64,000 nt of DNA from assembly GCA_029260395.1 (NCBI GenBank), contig JAJDDJ010000009.1:1-64000 (forward strand), read 5' to 3'. Of the stretch, positions 42,915 to 51,171 are shown piece after piece. The notes below the pieces were generated by a model. That model made no database searches. It was not told where the DNA came from and worked only from the letters and a program-made list of their open reading frames with translations. A program made the position numbers and the translations under genes. Position 1 is the first letter of the stretch, and each line of letters opens with the position of its first letter. The stretch comes from Phycisphaerales bacterium. GTDB lineage: Bacteria > Planctomycetota > Phycisphaerae > Phycisphaerales > UBA1924.

Positions 42915-44672
42915 TCAGGCGCTCGGCGGGTCTTCCTTCGGGTCGGCACGCATGAACAGCGCATCGCCCTTGGTGATCTTCTGGCCCGGTTTGAGCGAGT
43001 ACCCCCCATCGCCGAACTGCGCCAGCTCAGCGAGCGGGGCTTTGAACCCGCTGTTGTGGTCGGCGGGGTCGTTCAGGTGGTCGCAGTTCCACCGCCTCCA
43101 GAGGTCGGCCATCTTCTCGGGCATCGCGGGATAGAGAAAGAGTGAGGCGATGCGGAGCATCTCCGCGCTGTAGAACAGAATCATCGCGAGCTGCGATTCA
43201 ATCCGGGCGTCACCCTCTCGCTTCTTAGCAATCGAGAAAGGCCGCGTGTCGGAAATGAACTGATCGACCCGTTCGACGATGGTGATGCCGAGGCGGAGTG
43301 ATGAGGCGAGATTGCAGTTGTCGCATCCTTCGACAGACTCGCGGACCCACTGGGCGAAATGCGTTGGGTGGTTCGTCAATTCAACCTCAACGAATGCGTG
43401 CTCCGTCTCAATCTCGACGGGCACGCTGGGATCAAAATTTGCGACTCTCCCCCCAAAGTACTTGTCGATCATGTTGCTCACCCGGCTCGTCGAGTTGCCG
43501 ATGCCGTTGGCAAGGTCGGCGTTGTAGACCTCGACGAACCGGCTGTGCGCAAAGTCGCTGTCGGTCGCGCCCAGCGGGCCCTGGGTCATCAGGTACCAAC
43601 GCACGGCGTCGAGGCTGAACTTGTCCGCGTACGCGCGGAGCTGGTCGATCTCGATGAAATTGCCAAGGCTCTTGGACATCTTCTGGCCCTCGGCGATCCA
43701 GTACGCGTGCGCGTACACGGTGCTTGGGGCGGGCCTGCCCATGGCGTGGAGCATCGCGGGCCAGATCACGGCGTGGAACCAGATGATGTCCTTGGCCATG
43801 AAATGAGTGACCTGGCTTTGTCCAGCCCCTCCGGGCTGGAGGGGGTCACCCCCGCTCGAGTTGGGCCAGTAGTGCGCTCGCTCGGGGGTGTCGATCGCGG
43901 TGATGTAGTTGCACAGCGCCTCGATCCACACATACACGCGGTGCTCGGGGTCGCCCGGCATGGTCACGCCCCAGCCCTCGGGGGCCGGGTCGTCGTCCTT
44001 GATCCGCCGCGATACCGGCACGCGGTTGAGCCCCTGCTTGATGCGGCCGAGCACCTCGTTCTTGCGGGCCTCGGGCAGGATGCGGATCGCGTCCGACTCA
44101 ATCTGCGCGCGCAGCCAGTCCTCGTGCGCGGGCAGGTCGAAGAAGTAGTTCTGCTCCGTGCGTTTCTCTAAAGGCCTGCCGGTGACGGGGCTCTTGAAGT
44201 CGTTCTCTTTGGCGACCGTCTCGGTCAGGTATTCCTCTTGCGAAGGGTCGTACCAGCCCTCGTAGTCGCCAAGCTCGATCGCGCCCTTGTCCATCAGGTC
44301 CGCGATGAGCGCTGCGGCCCTGGTCTTGTGGCGGTCCTCGGTGGTGCGAATGAAGTCGTCGTGGCTGAAGCCCATGAACGCAAAGGCGTCCTTGAACCGC
44401 TGGGCGTTGAGGTCGGCCCACTCGATGGGTGGCATGCCGTGCTCGGCGGCGGAGGTCACGACCTTCTCCGCGTGCTCGTCGGTTCCGGTCAGGAAGAACA
44501 CGTCGGCCTTGGGCCCGTCGATCAGCCTCGCAGCCCGAGCCGCGACATCCGCGACCAGCGTGGTGTAGCAGTGCCCGATGTGCGGGCGGTCGTTGACGTA
44601 GTAGATGGGCGTTGTGAAGTAGCGGGGGCGTGGCATGTCGGGCTGATCGGTCGAGTCGGTCGGTTCGGGCAT
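42915..44672 (-). CDS. metG: Methionyl-tRNA synthetase
   Basis: The enzyme charges tRNA-Met. The 585-residue product has the class I motifs RPHIGHCY (about 29-36) and GQKMSKSLGN (about 326-335), with the anticodon-binding helices behind them. No four-Cys zinc knuckle or C-terminal EMAP domain is seen. Around residues 272-286 an in-frame stretch (SGGDPLQPGGAGQ) encoded by a palindromic DNA element interrupts a normally short loop before VTHFMAKDII. The leaderless-type TACACT box fixes the ATG at 44672. Confidence 0.95.
   Translation of the reverse strand: MPEPTDSTDQPDMPRPRYFTTPIYYVNDRPHIGHCYTTLVADVAARAARLIDGPKADVFFLTGTDEHAEKVVTSAAEHGMPPIEWADLNAQRFKDAFAFMGFSHDDFIRTTEDRHKTRAAALIADLMDKGAIELGDYEGWYDPSQEEYLTETVAKENDFKSPVTGRPLEKRTEQNYFFDLPAHEDWLRAQIESDAIRILPEARKNEVLGRIKQGLNRVPVSRRIKDDDPAPEGWGVTMPGDPEHRVYVWIEALCNYITAIDTPERAHYWPNSSGGDPLQPGGAGQSQVTHFMAKDIIWFHAVIWPAMLHAMGRPAPSTVYAHAYWIAEGQKMSKSLGNFIEIDQLRAYADKFSLDAVRWYLMTQGPLGATDSDFAHSRFVEVYNADLANGIGNSTSRVSNMIDKYFGGRVANFDPSVPVEIETEHAFVEVELTNHPTHFAQWVRESVEGCDNCNLASSLRLGITIVERVDQFISDTRPFSIAKKREGDARIESQLAMILFYSAEMLRIASLFLYPAMPEKMADLWRRWNCDHLNDPADHNSGFKAPLAELAQFGDGGYSLKPGQKITKGDALFMRADPKEDPPSA
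43822..43852. repeat. Palindromic DNA element inserted in metG
   Basis: CCAGCCC-CTCC-GGGCTGG at 43822-43839 overlaps CCCCTCC-GGGCT-GGAGGGG, and GGGGGTCACCCCC follows. Together they resemble the intergenic GC-rich palindromes of the window, but here the element is inside a gene and is translated in frame. Confidence 0.6.
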
Positions 44673-44684
44673 AGAGCGAGTGTA
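44673..44684 (-). promoter_or_regulatory. Leaderless-type -10 element (TACACT)
   Basis: TACACT at 44684-44679 is followed by six bases and ATG at 44672. No Shine-Dalgarno sequence. Confidence 0.6.
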
Positions 44685-44702
44685 CGGGGCGTGGCCGCCG
44701 CG

Positions 44703-45137
44703 TTAGCCGCCCGTGAGTTTCTGTCCGATGACCCAGCCGCCCGCTGCCAGCGCCGTGCCCAGCACGACCGACGCTGCGACATTGGCCAGTGCGAGCCTGG
44801 GAGCGCCCGCCTTGAGCAGCTCGAACGTGTCGAGCCCGAAGGCACTGAAGGTCGTGAACGAGCCGAGAAAGCCCGTGACCACCAGCAGCCGCAGGCGGTC
44901 CTCAGAGGGCCGCTCGATCATCACCGCTGCGACGATCCCGATGAGCAGACACCCCGAGAGATTCACCGCCAGCACCCCCCACGGGAACCGGACGTGGTCG
45001 ATGCCCGCTGGCGGATCGAGCAGCTTGCCCGCGATCGGGCCCATGAAGGGACCAGTCACGGCGTACCGGCCCAGCGCCCCGCCGACGGCCCCAAGCGAGA
45101 TGCATCCGGCGGCGATGGCGTGATCGATCAGGGGCAT
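44703..45137 (-). CDS. crcB: Fluoride channel FluC/CrcB
   Basis: The 144-residue protein with four membrane spans exports fluoride as a dimer. The signature VNLSGCLLIG (about 59-68) and GFLGSFTTFSAFG (about 89-101) match CrcB/FluC; the latter is the phenylalanine/threonine-rich pore segment. It lies 30 bases upstream of metG on the same strand and its own leaderless-type box fixes the start. No fluoride riboswitch fits between promoter and ATG. Confidence 0.93.
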   Translation of the reverse strand: MPLIDHAIAAGCISLGAVGGALGRYAVTGPFMGPIAGKLLDPPAGIDHVRFPWGVLAVNLSGCLLIGIVAAVMIERPSEDRLRLLVVTGFLGSFTTFSAFGLDTFELLKAGAPRLALANVAASVVLGTALAAGGWVIGQKLTGG

Positions 45138-45150
45138 CGCCGCGAGCGTA
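45138..45150 (-). promoter_or_regulatory. Leaderless-type -10 element (TACGCT)
   Basis: TACGCT at 45150-45145 is seven bases from ATG 45137. With no leader, riboswitch control is excluded for transcripts from this site. Confidence 0.55.
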
Positions 45151-45161
45151 TCGCATCCATT

Positions 45162-45195
45162 GAAAGAGGGCTGCTGGGTCGATGCCCGGCAGCCC
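45162..45195 (-). terminator. Probable Rho-independent terminator
   Basis: Minus-strand stem GGGCTGCCGGG and CCCAGCAGCCC around CATCGA (45195-45168), one C-A mismatch, then TCTTTC. It ends the dockerin-tailed gene. A related copy occurs at 46154-46188. Confidence 0.7.
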
Positions 45196-45227
45196 CCGAT
45201 CTTCGCGTGTGATGGAGAAGTCTGGTG

Positions 45228-45449
45228 TTACGGGCAGGGACCGATGAGGCCGAGCAGGGCGAGGAAGTCGCCGAAGCTGACCATTCCGTCAGATCCGAGC
45301 GAACCAAAGTCGTCGGCGATGTCACCCGTGCAGCCCGGCGTGCCGCCGGGGCAGGGCCCGATGAGACCGAGCAGGGCGAGGAAGTCGCCGAAGCTGACCA
45401 TGCCGTCTCCGCCAAGCGTGCCGAAGTCGTCGGCGATGTCGCCCGTGCA
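45228..45449 (-). repeat. Tandem dockerin-like repeat
   Basis: Two units (45449-45333 and 45332-45228) encode CTGDIADDFG and LIGPCP blocks; the first has GTLGGDGM, the second GSLGSDGM as in the metalloprotease gene, and the second is nearly identical in DNA to that gene's final unit. Confidence 0.9.
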
Positions 45450-46010
45450 GGCGGGTGCATCGGGGCCGCTGATCACCACATCGTCGAGGATGAGGGTCAT
45501 CACGCTACCAGCGTCCGCGCCGGTCACGGCCGCGAACTGCACGGTGATGCCGCCGCTGACATCCGCGCTCAGGGGGACATCAAAGCTGAACGGCTGGTAG
45601 GACCCGGTCAGCGGGAGCGGGCCGCCCCCCAGGATCTGGGACGAGGAAACACCACCGCCATCGATCTCTGTGAAGAACTCTGCGAAGGCCACGCCGCCGA
45701 TGCCTGCCATTCCCTTGGCTGCGAACGAGACGGTGATCGTCTGTCCGGTCATCACCACGCCCGCGCCGAGGTTGGCCTGCTTGATGACCGCACCGGAGGT
45801 CTCGGCGCCGTTGAAAAGTCTGGCCCCGAAGCTGCCGGTGTTGGCATCGCCCGTGACCTCGAAGGTCGAGTTGATGGATGGGAAGCTCTCCCAGCCGGAG
45901 GTGTCGCCGGTCTCGAACCCGCCGTTGACAGCGAGGCTCTGGGCGCTGGTTGACGACGCTGCCGCGAGAAGGGCACCAAAGGCGAGGGTCTTGATAGTTC
46001 GTGAACTCAT
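45228..46010 (-). CDS. Secreted carbohydrate-binding-like protein with two dockerin-like repeats
   Basis: The 260-residue precursor has a signal peptide (SSRTIKTLAFGALLAAASST) and one beta-sandwich module starting SLAVNGGFETGDTSGWES, the typical opening of CBM4/9-like and other galactose-binding-like domains found on extracellular proteins. The last two 35-39-residue units repeat CTGDIADDFG... ending in LIGPCP, like the metalloprotease at 17531. AGGAGAG places the ribosome site correctly for ATG 46010, whereas the ATG at 46016 would be too close. Confidence 0.8.
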   Translation of the reverse strand: MSSRTIKTLAFGALLAAASSTSAQSLAVNGGFETGDTSGWESFPSINSTFEVTGDANTGSFGARLFNGAETSGAVIKQANLGAGVVMTGQTITVSFAAKGMAGIGGVAFAEFFTEIDGGGVSSSQILGGGPLPLTGSYQPFSFDVPLSADVSGGITVQFAAVTGADAGSVMTLILDDVVISGPDAPACTGDIADDFGTLGGDGMVSFGDFLALLGLIGPCPGGTPGCTGDIADDFGSLGSDGMVSFGDFLALLGLIGPCP

Positions 46011-46153
46011 GGGCATCTCTCCTACGCGGTGCGCTTCGCACCCGGTGAATGTTTCACTCGCCACAAGGCAAGTGCTTTCCCATAGTAATCAGCCAACCGT
46101 ATCGCGCCGCGCGATTCTTTCCAGAATCCGACCGCATACCCGTTAGCGGTGCC

Positions 46154-46188
46154 AAAACGGAGGGCCGCCGGTCGATGCCCGGCAGCCC
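46154..46188 (-). terminator. Terminator copy after the gene remnant
   Basis: Minus-strand GGGCTGCCGGG, loop CATCGA, CCGGCGGCCC, then TCCGTTTT. It shares the stem and loop with the terminator at 45162-45195, showing that the duplicated unit included the 3' end. Confidence 0.6.
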
Positions 46189-46204
46189 CCCAGATCTCGC
46201 GCGT

Positions 46205-46310
46205 GATGGAGAAGTCTGGTGTTTGGGGCAGGGTCCGATGAGGCTGAGCAGCAGCGAGAGGTCGCCGAAGCTGACCATGGCATCGCCACCGATGGCGAGA
46301 GGTCCGGACC
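46205..46310 (-). pseudogene. Remnant of a dockerin-tailed gene's 3' end
   Basis: The minus strand encodes GGDAMVSFGDLSLLLSLIGP, a diverged single repeat unit, and the following DNA matches the 3' untranslated sequence and terminator of the gene at 45228. The stop codon has been lost (GTAACACC became CAAACACC). No start or upstream domain remains, so it is a decayed partial duplicate. Confidence 0.65.
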
Positions 46311-46406
46311 GGGCGTGAGCGTTGCGGGATTCTGAGACAAACTTCACTTCAGCGCACGCTGTCCGGCGATGCAACGCCCAGAACGCCGCCGAACCTCCTT
46401 GGGCGT

Positions 46407-47012
46407 ATGGTGATGCACGCTCTCTACACACATGATCTGTGGGCACAGGTGGTGACCTTGGCAGCAGCGCAGCAGACACCGTCAAAGCCACAGCTCAGCC
46501 TGGACGAGTTCTCCCGGCTGTACGCCGCCGCGTACCAAACATTGGTCGTGGTGGCCATGTCGCAAACAGGCCGAGCGAACGCCGAGGACGTGGTCCAGCA
46601 GGCCGCCATGATCGCGTGGGAAAGCCGTTCGAGGTTCAAGGTTGGCACGGACTTCCGAGCTTGGATGGTGGCGATTGTCCGGGGCGCAGCGCGCAACGAC
46701 CGCCGAAGCGAGGGCAGACGCACCAAGCGCCATCAGGCACTCGCCCACGAGCCGGGCCATGCGGTAGTTGGATTCATCGACGGCGGGCCCGGGCCCGGGC
46801 CGATCGACCCACAGCTCGAGCGGGCGATGGATCATCTGAACGAGACGCAGCGCGAGTGCTTTCTGCTGCGCGTGCTGCTGGGCCGGACGTATGACCAGAT
46901 CGCGAGCATCACTGGCCTGCCTGCGGCGACCGCGCGCACCCACGTGGCCCGCGCCCGCCAGCAGCTAGCGGCTGCGCTCGCTTCGAGCAGAGGAGCGGCT
47001 AGCCATGCGTGA
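46407..47012 (+). CDS. ECF-type RNA polymerase sigma factor (first pair)
   Basis: The 201-residue protein has a region 2-like segment (NAEDVVQQAAMIAWESRSRF) and a region 4 helix-turn-helix (RTYDQIASITGLPAATARTH). The arrangement and short region 3 fit extracytoplasmic-function sigma factors, which direct transcription of small regulons. A membrane-anchored protein overlaps its end and probably acts as its anti-sigma factor. The start is uncertain between ATG 46407 and 46413. Confidence 0.82.
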   Translation: MVMHALYTHDLWAQVVTLAAAQQTPSKPQLSLDEFSRLYAAAYQTLVVVAMSQTGRANAEDVVQQAAMIAWESRSRFKVGTDFRAWMVAIVRGAARNDRRSEGRRTKRHQALAHEPGHAVVGFIDGGPGPGPIDPQLERAMDHLNETQRECFLLRVLLGRTYDQIASITGLPAATARTHVARARQQLAAALASSRGAASHA

Positions 47013-47757
47013 GCTCACTCCCCAAGAAACCGATCTGGTGCTCCGCTACGTCGAAGGAGACCTCGCGGGCGAAGAGCTGTCGGCCTTTGAGGCAACCCTC
47101 TCGACCGATGCTGCCTTGCGCGCCGAAGTGGATCGCTTCCAGCGCATCGACGACCGCGTGCGCGCGGCGCTGCCGGTGCCGCAAGCGCCGAGCGAGCCCC
47201 TGAACTTCGAACGCGTTTCAAAGCAAGCCTCGACCGCTCAATCTCGCTGGCTCAAGCTGGGTCTTGCAGCCGCCGTCATTCTGGCCGCCGGGCTCGGGGG
47301 CCAGTTCGGCCTCGGGCGGTACCTCGCGTGGGCGGGGCGGCTTGATGCGGGGAACTTGTACCGCGTCACGACCATCCGCTTTGAGCCGCAGGTCATCTGC
47401 GACACGCCCGAGAAATTCGCCGACTACACCGACAAGATTTTCGGCGTTCCCATCACGCCCCGAGGCTCGGAGAGCGTTCACCTCGTCGGCTGGCGATCGC
47501 CCCTCGCGGGCTACGACCCCGAGAAAGACCCGGACGCCGAAGGCCCTCGCCTGCTGCTCGTCTCGGCACGAGACGATGCTGGCCAGCCCGCGCAGGTCAT
47601 CGTGCTCTTCCAGGATGCCTCGGCGTGGGCGCCCGAGCTGGCCGAGGACTCGGGCCTGCGCCTCTTCAGCCGAAAGATCGGCGGCGTGCGGATGTACGAG
47701 GTCACACCGCTGGACGAGCCTGTGGCACTCGATCTGCTCGAACGAGGCCATCCCTGA
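47005..47757 (+). CDS. Membrane-anchored probable anti-sigma factor (first pair)
   Basis: The 250-residue protein begins with a helical region (LTPQETDLVLRYVEGDLAGE) typical of sigma-binding domains, then one membrane span (LGLAAAVILAAGLGGQFGLG, about residues 88-107), then an extracytoplasmic domain with no known family. Its ATG overlaps the sigma gene stop by eight bases. The N-terminal part would hold the sigma factor at the membrane until an external signal; this function is inferred from layout. Confidence 0.65.
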   Translation: MRELTPQETDLVLRYVEGDLAGEELSAFEATLSTDAALRAEVDRFQRIDDRVRAALPVPQAPSEPLNFERVSKQASTAQSRWLKLGLAAAVILAAGLGGQFGLGRYLAWAGRLDAGNLYRVTTIRFEPQVICDTPEKFADYTDKIFGVPITPRGSESVHLVGWRSPLAGYDPEKDPDAEGPRLLLVSARDDAGQPAQVIVLFQDASAWAPELAEDSGLRLFSRKIGGVRMYEVTPLDEPVALDLLERGHP

Positions 47758-47933
47758 TCGCTGTGAGCTTTGGCGCTCGGGTTCAATCGGCTGATTGATA
47801 AACTCCCGTCGACCGGGTTATCTGGGCCTATCGTCCGGTGGATTGCTTGGGATTGTTGTTAGCCTTGCTCGCGCCGGGAATAGCCCGCGATCCAAGATCA
47901 TTCTCATCCTTGTGATAGGACCCCGGCCACAGC

Positions 47934-48536
47934 ATGCAACGCACCGAGTTCGAACCTCTGGCGATGGGTCAGCTCGACGCGGTGTACCGCCTCGCACTTC
48001 GGCTGACGCGCGACCAGAACAAGGCCGAGGACCTCGTGCAGGACACCTTCGCTCGGGCGCTGAGGCCGCGAGCGGTCGAGGGGTTCGATCCCTCCAAGAG
48101 CAGTACAGCCGCCAGCGGCGATCTGGACTCGGCCATGCGGTCGTGGCTGTTCACGATCTGCCACAACCTGTTCTATTCGCAGATCAAGCGGGCGGCCAAG
48201 GCGCCCGCAGCGGTTGGTGAGTTCTTTGCAGAGGCCGCGGACCAGACGCCGCCCGATGAGCCCCCGCCCGTGTGGGACCGCTCGCAGTTGGATTGGGAGC
48301 ACGTCGATGGACGGCTCAAGGCCGCGATCGACGGCTTGAAGGACGAGTACCGCGAGATCCTGCTGATGTGGGGTGTCGATGGATTGAAGTACCGGGAGAT
48401 CGCGTCGATCATGGAGATCCCGATCGGCACGGTGATGAGCAGGCTGCACCGGGCCCGCAAGCAGGTGGCCGACGAACTCATGGGCCAGCAGGGCCTCGCC
48501 GATGAGCTGGGTCTTGGCTCGTCGCAAGATGGATGA
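47934..48536 (+). CDS. ECF-type RNA polymerase sigma factor (second pair)
   Basis: The 200-residue protein shows region 2 (YRLALRLTRDQNKAEDLVQD) and region 4 (GLKYREIASIMEIPIGTVMS, then RLHRARKQV), the hallmarks of ECF sigma factors. It is more canonical than the first pair. The 176-bp spacer before it contains no gene, so it probably has its own promoter. The downstream membrane protein is its likely anti-sigma partner. Confidence 0.9.
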   Translation: MQRTEFEPLAMGQLDAVYRLALRLTRDQNKAEDLVQDTFARALRPRAVEGFDPSKSSTAASGDLDSAMRSWLFTICHNLFYSQIKRAAKAPAAVGEFFAEAADQTPPDEPPPVWDRSQLDWEHVDGRLKAAIDGLKDEYREILLMWGVDGLKYREIASIMEIPIGTVMSRLHRARKQVADELMGQQGLADELGLGSSQDG

Positions 48537-48721
48537 CCGGTTGGATGGTCGCTTGGATCACACGAACGGTTGGCCGGGCGAGCGCCCGATCGACGGCTTT
48601 AAGGCACTGGGAGGGGACAGCGGTCGGCGTTCTGCCAGCCGCTGGGCGAGAAACAAGAACCGCCCTGCAGAGGGCAAGCGGCGCACGAATCGCGCTGCTG
48701 CGATGTCGCGGAGTTTGATCG

Positions 48722-49654
48722 ATGGCGCCAGACAACCCCACCCCCAACCCTTCCAATCCACAATCGCAAGGCCCGCTCTCGATCGCGGCCCTGCTCCGCT
48801 GCGCCGCCGACGGTGAGCTTACGACCGAGCAGGAAGCCGCCCTGTGCGCGCACCTCGATGAGAGTCCGGGCTGCACGCAGCGCATCGAGTTTGAGCAGCG
48901 CCTCCGCGAGGCGTGCAGCGAGTGCTACTCCGATGAAGCCTGCTGCCCCGACACGCTCCGAAGCACCGTCAGCCAGATGTGCGAGCACGCCCGCGATGGC
49001 GAACTCGAGCCCGGCAGGCTCGCGCCCGTCACACGCACCCGCTCGTTCTGGAACAGCCCTTTGGCTCGCGGCGTCGCGGTCGCAGCGGTGCTCGTGCTGA
49101 TGGTCACGCTCGCGTTCCAGGTTGGCCAGAAAGCTGGTCCCGTCGACGGCTCAGCTCCACGGCTAACGCTCGCGTCGCAAGCCACGCAGTTCGTTTCCAA
49201 AGAGCACCTCCGCTGCGAGGTGCTCGCCGACCCAGATGTGGCGCGAAAGTTCACTGCCACCACGCCCGAGCAGGTGCCCGCAGCGTTCGAGGCGGTCATG
49301 GGCAAGGCCTTGTCCATCGAGGACCTGATCGCGCGTGCCGAATCGGTGAAGTTTATCGACGCGGGCCGGTGCGGCGTGCCCGGGACCGGTCGATCCATGC
49401 ACGTCCGCCTCGCCACGCTGAGCGAGGGCGAACCGCACTCCGCGAGCCTGTTCGTTCAGGAAGACGCGGGCGACCTCGATATCGAAGAAGGCCCGTCGTA
49501 CCACCTCGCCGGCGGCAAGGCGCAGCCGGGCAAGCCGTGCGTGTTCGTCTGGCGCGGCTCGGGGCTGGTGTTCTGGCTCGTGTGCGACCGGACGGATGCC
49601 CAGGCGCTTCGGCAGGCTGTGGGCGCACCGGAACTGGCGACGGACCCGATCTGA
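48722..49654 (+). CDS. Membrane-anchored probable anti-sigma factor (second pair)
   Basis: The 310-residue protein has an N-terminal helical domain (SIAALLRCAADGELTTEQEA, then ALCAHLDESPGC) reminiscent of zinc anti-sigma domains with Cys and His, a membrane span at about 116-136 (VAVAAVLVLMVTLAFQVG) and an extracytoplasmic domain. It follows the second sigma gene with a 185-bp gap and GGAG near its ATG. Role inferred from synteny. Confidence 0.7.
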   Translation: MAPDNPTPNPSNPQSQGPLSIAALLRCAADGELTTEQEAALCAHLDESPGCTQRIEFEQRLREACSECYSDEACCPDTLRSTVSQMCEHARDGELEPGRLAPVTRTRSFWNSPLARGVAVAAVLVLMVTLAFQVGQKAGPVDGSAPRLTLASQATQFVSKEHLRCEVLADPDVARKFTATTPEQVPAAFEAVMGKALSIEDLIARAESVKFIDAGRCGVPGTGRSMHVRLATLSEGEPHSASLFVQEDAGDLDIEEGPSYHLAGGKAQPGKPCVFVWRGSGLVFWLVCDRTDAQALRQAVGAPELATDPI

Positions 49655-49727
49655 TTTCGGCACGCCCCTGCGGGCGTGTGAGATCGGGGCTACCACAGCT
49701 TGCAAAGCTGTTCCGCGTTAGAACAAA

Positions 49728-51119
49728 CTACCGCTGCTTTGAGGGCGGCGCATCGACCGGCCTGAACTCGTCCGCCAATTGCGCGAGCGCCTGTTCGATC
49801 GGCATCGGCTCGCTCTCGCCGCCGTCGCTCTTCAAGTGCTTGATCTTGGCCGACTGGCCGCCGTCTTCGATGAGCAGCGCCGCGTGCGCACCAAGCTGGT
49901 TGGCTTCTTTCAGCAGCTTGCCGACGTTCTTTGTGGATTTGTAGCTGTGCCGGGCGTGCAGGCCGTGCGAGCGCAGTTGTGCGCACGCGGGCCGAGCCGC
50001 CTCGGCCGCGTCGTCGCCCGCAGCAATCACAAACACATCGGGCGTTTGCCCCGCCCACTGCATCAGCTCATCATCGCTCGGCAACAGGCCCTTATCGCTC
50101 AGCAGGTTGGTGAGCACGACATCGCCCATGCCGAACCCGACCGCGGGAGTAGGAGGCCCGCCGAACATCTCGATGAGCCCGTCGTACCGCCCGCCGCCAG
50201 CGACGGCTCGCTCGCCGTCGGCGATGACTTCGAACACCGTTCCGGTGTAGTACGCGAGGCCGCGGACGATCGAAGCATCAAACTCAACCCATGGCAGTAC
50301 GCGAGCCGCGCCTAACGACCTATGAACCCTCTTAGTTGCGGCATGGACAATCCAGATATCAGGATATCCGTCGTCCTTCAAGTGTTGCGGGCCCTTCAAC
50401 GCTACCGAAAGGCCATCGCCCTTTAGACCGAAAGCCGACACAGCAGTCACGAAGTCTTCAGGCTTCATCTTCTTCGCGGCATCCAGAATAGCCATCACTG
50501 CAGTATGTGATTCCTCTTCAACGCCCTGTTCTTGAAGCCAATCAGCTATCGCCTCTCGGTGGTTGAATCGTACCTTCACGTCTTCAGGCTTCAGCCCCAC
50601 CGCCTGCATCAAGCCCACCACGCACGCGATGACCTCCGCATCCATGCGCGCCGTGGCCTCTGCGATCTCCGCGTCTTTCTCTGCGCCCTCTGCGTTCATC
50701 TGCTGGGGGTCCACATCCAGCCCGATCACGTCCGCGTTCCACTGCCAGAACTCGCGGCGGCGTCCCCGCTGGGGGCGCTCGGCCCGGAAGAAGTTGCCGG
50801 TGCAGAACCACTTGGTCGGCTTGGGCAGGGCGTTGGCCTTGGCGGCGTACATGCGCGCAAGCGTGGGCGTGAACTCGGGGCGCAGGGCGTAGTCGTCCTT
50901 GCCGCCGGCACGGCGGAAGCTGAACAGCTCGCTGACGATGCCCTCGCCGCTCTTGGTTTTGTAGACATCGAGGTGCTCGAAGGTCGGCCCGTCGATCTCC
51001 TCGAACCCGTGGCGGGTGCTGACGCGTCGCCAGTGCTCGATGAGCCACCGCCTGCGCGCGAGGTCGATGGGGTAGCTGTCTTGGGTGCCGTTGGGGGCTT
51101 GGAAGCTCTTGGAGGCCAT
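49728..51119 (-). CDS. hisS: Histidyl-tRNA synthetase
   Basis: The enzyme charges tRNA-His. The 463-residue product begins at MASKSFQAPNGTQDSYP. Class II motif 2 lies in FFRAERPQRGRR, followed by VRGLAYYTGTVFEV and AVAGGGRYDGL (motif 3), and a C-terminal anticodon-binding domain. Around 50330-50620 the DNA is noticeably lower in GC than the rest of the gene, while the protein stays intact. The leaderless-type TACCCT box fixes the start. Confidence 0.95.
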   Translation of the reverse strand: MASKSFQAPNGTQDSYPIDLARRRWLIEHWRRVSTRHGFEEIDGPTFEHLDVYKTKSGEGIVSELFSFRRAGGKDDYALRPEFTPTLARMYAAKANALPKPTKWFCTGNFFRAERPQRGRRREFWQWNADVIGLDVDPQQMNAEGAEKDAEIAEATARMDAEVIACVVGLMQAVGLKPEDVKVRFNHREAIADWLQEQGVEEESHTAVMAILDAAKKMKPEDFVTAVSAFGLKGDGLSVALKGPQHLKDDGYPDIWIVHAATKRVHRSLGAARVLPWVEFDASIVRGLAYYTGTVFEVIADGERAVAGGGRYDGLIEMFGGPPTPAVGFGMGDVVLTNLLSDKGLLPSDDELMQWAGQTPDVFVIAAGDDAAEAARPACAQLRSHGLHARHSYKSTKNVGKLLKEANQLGAHAALLIEDGGQSAKIKHLKSDGGESEPMPIEQALAQLADEFRPVDAPPSKQR

Positions 51120-51131
51120 GGGCGGAGGGTA
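51120..51131 (-). promoter_or_regulatory. Leaderless-type -10 element (TACCCT)
   Basis: TACCCT at 51131-51126 is six bases before ATG 51119. The same hexamer with the same spacing precedes the methyltransferase at 2074. Confidence 0.6.
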
Positions 51132-51171
51132 GACGGGATGCGGCGATGGCAGACAGACGATGAGCCGGTGC

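Noticed and set aside
45138-45170. Possible fluoride riboswitch before fluC
   Set aside because: The promoter-like box is seven bases from ATG, leaving no leader for an aptamer.
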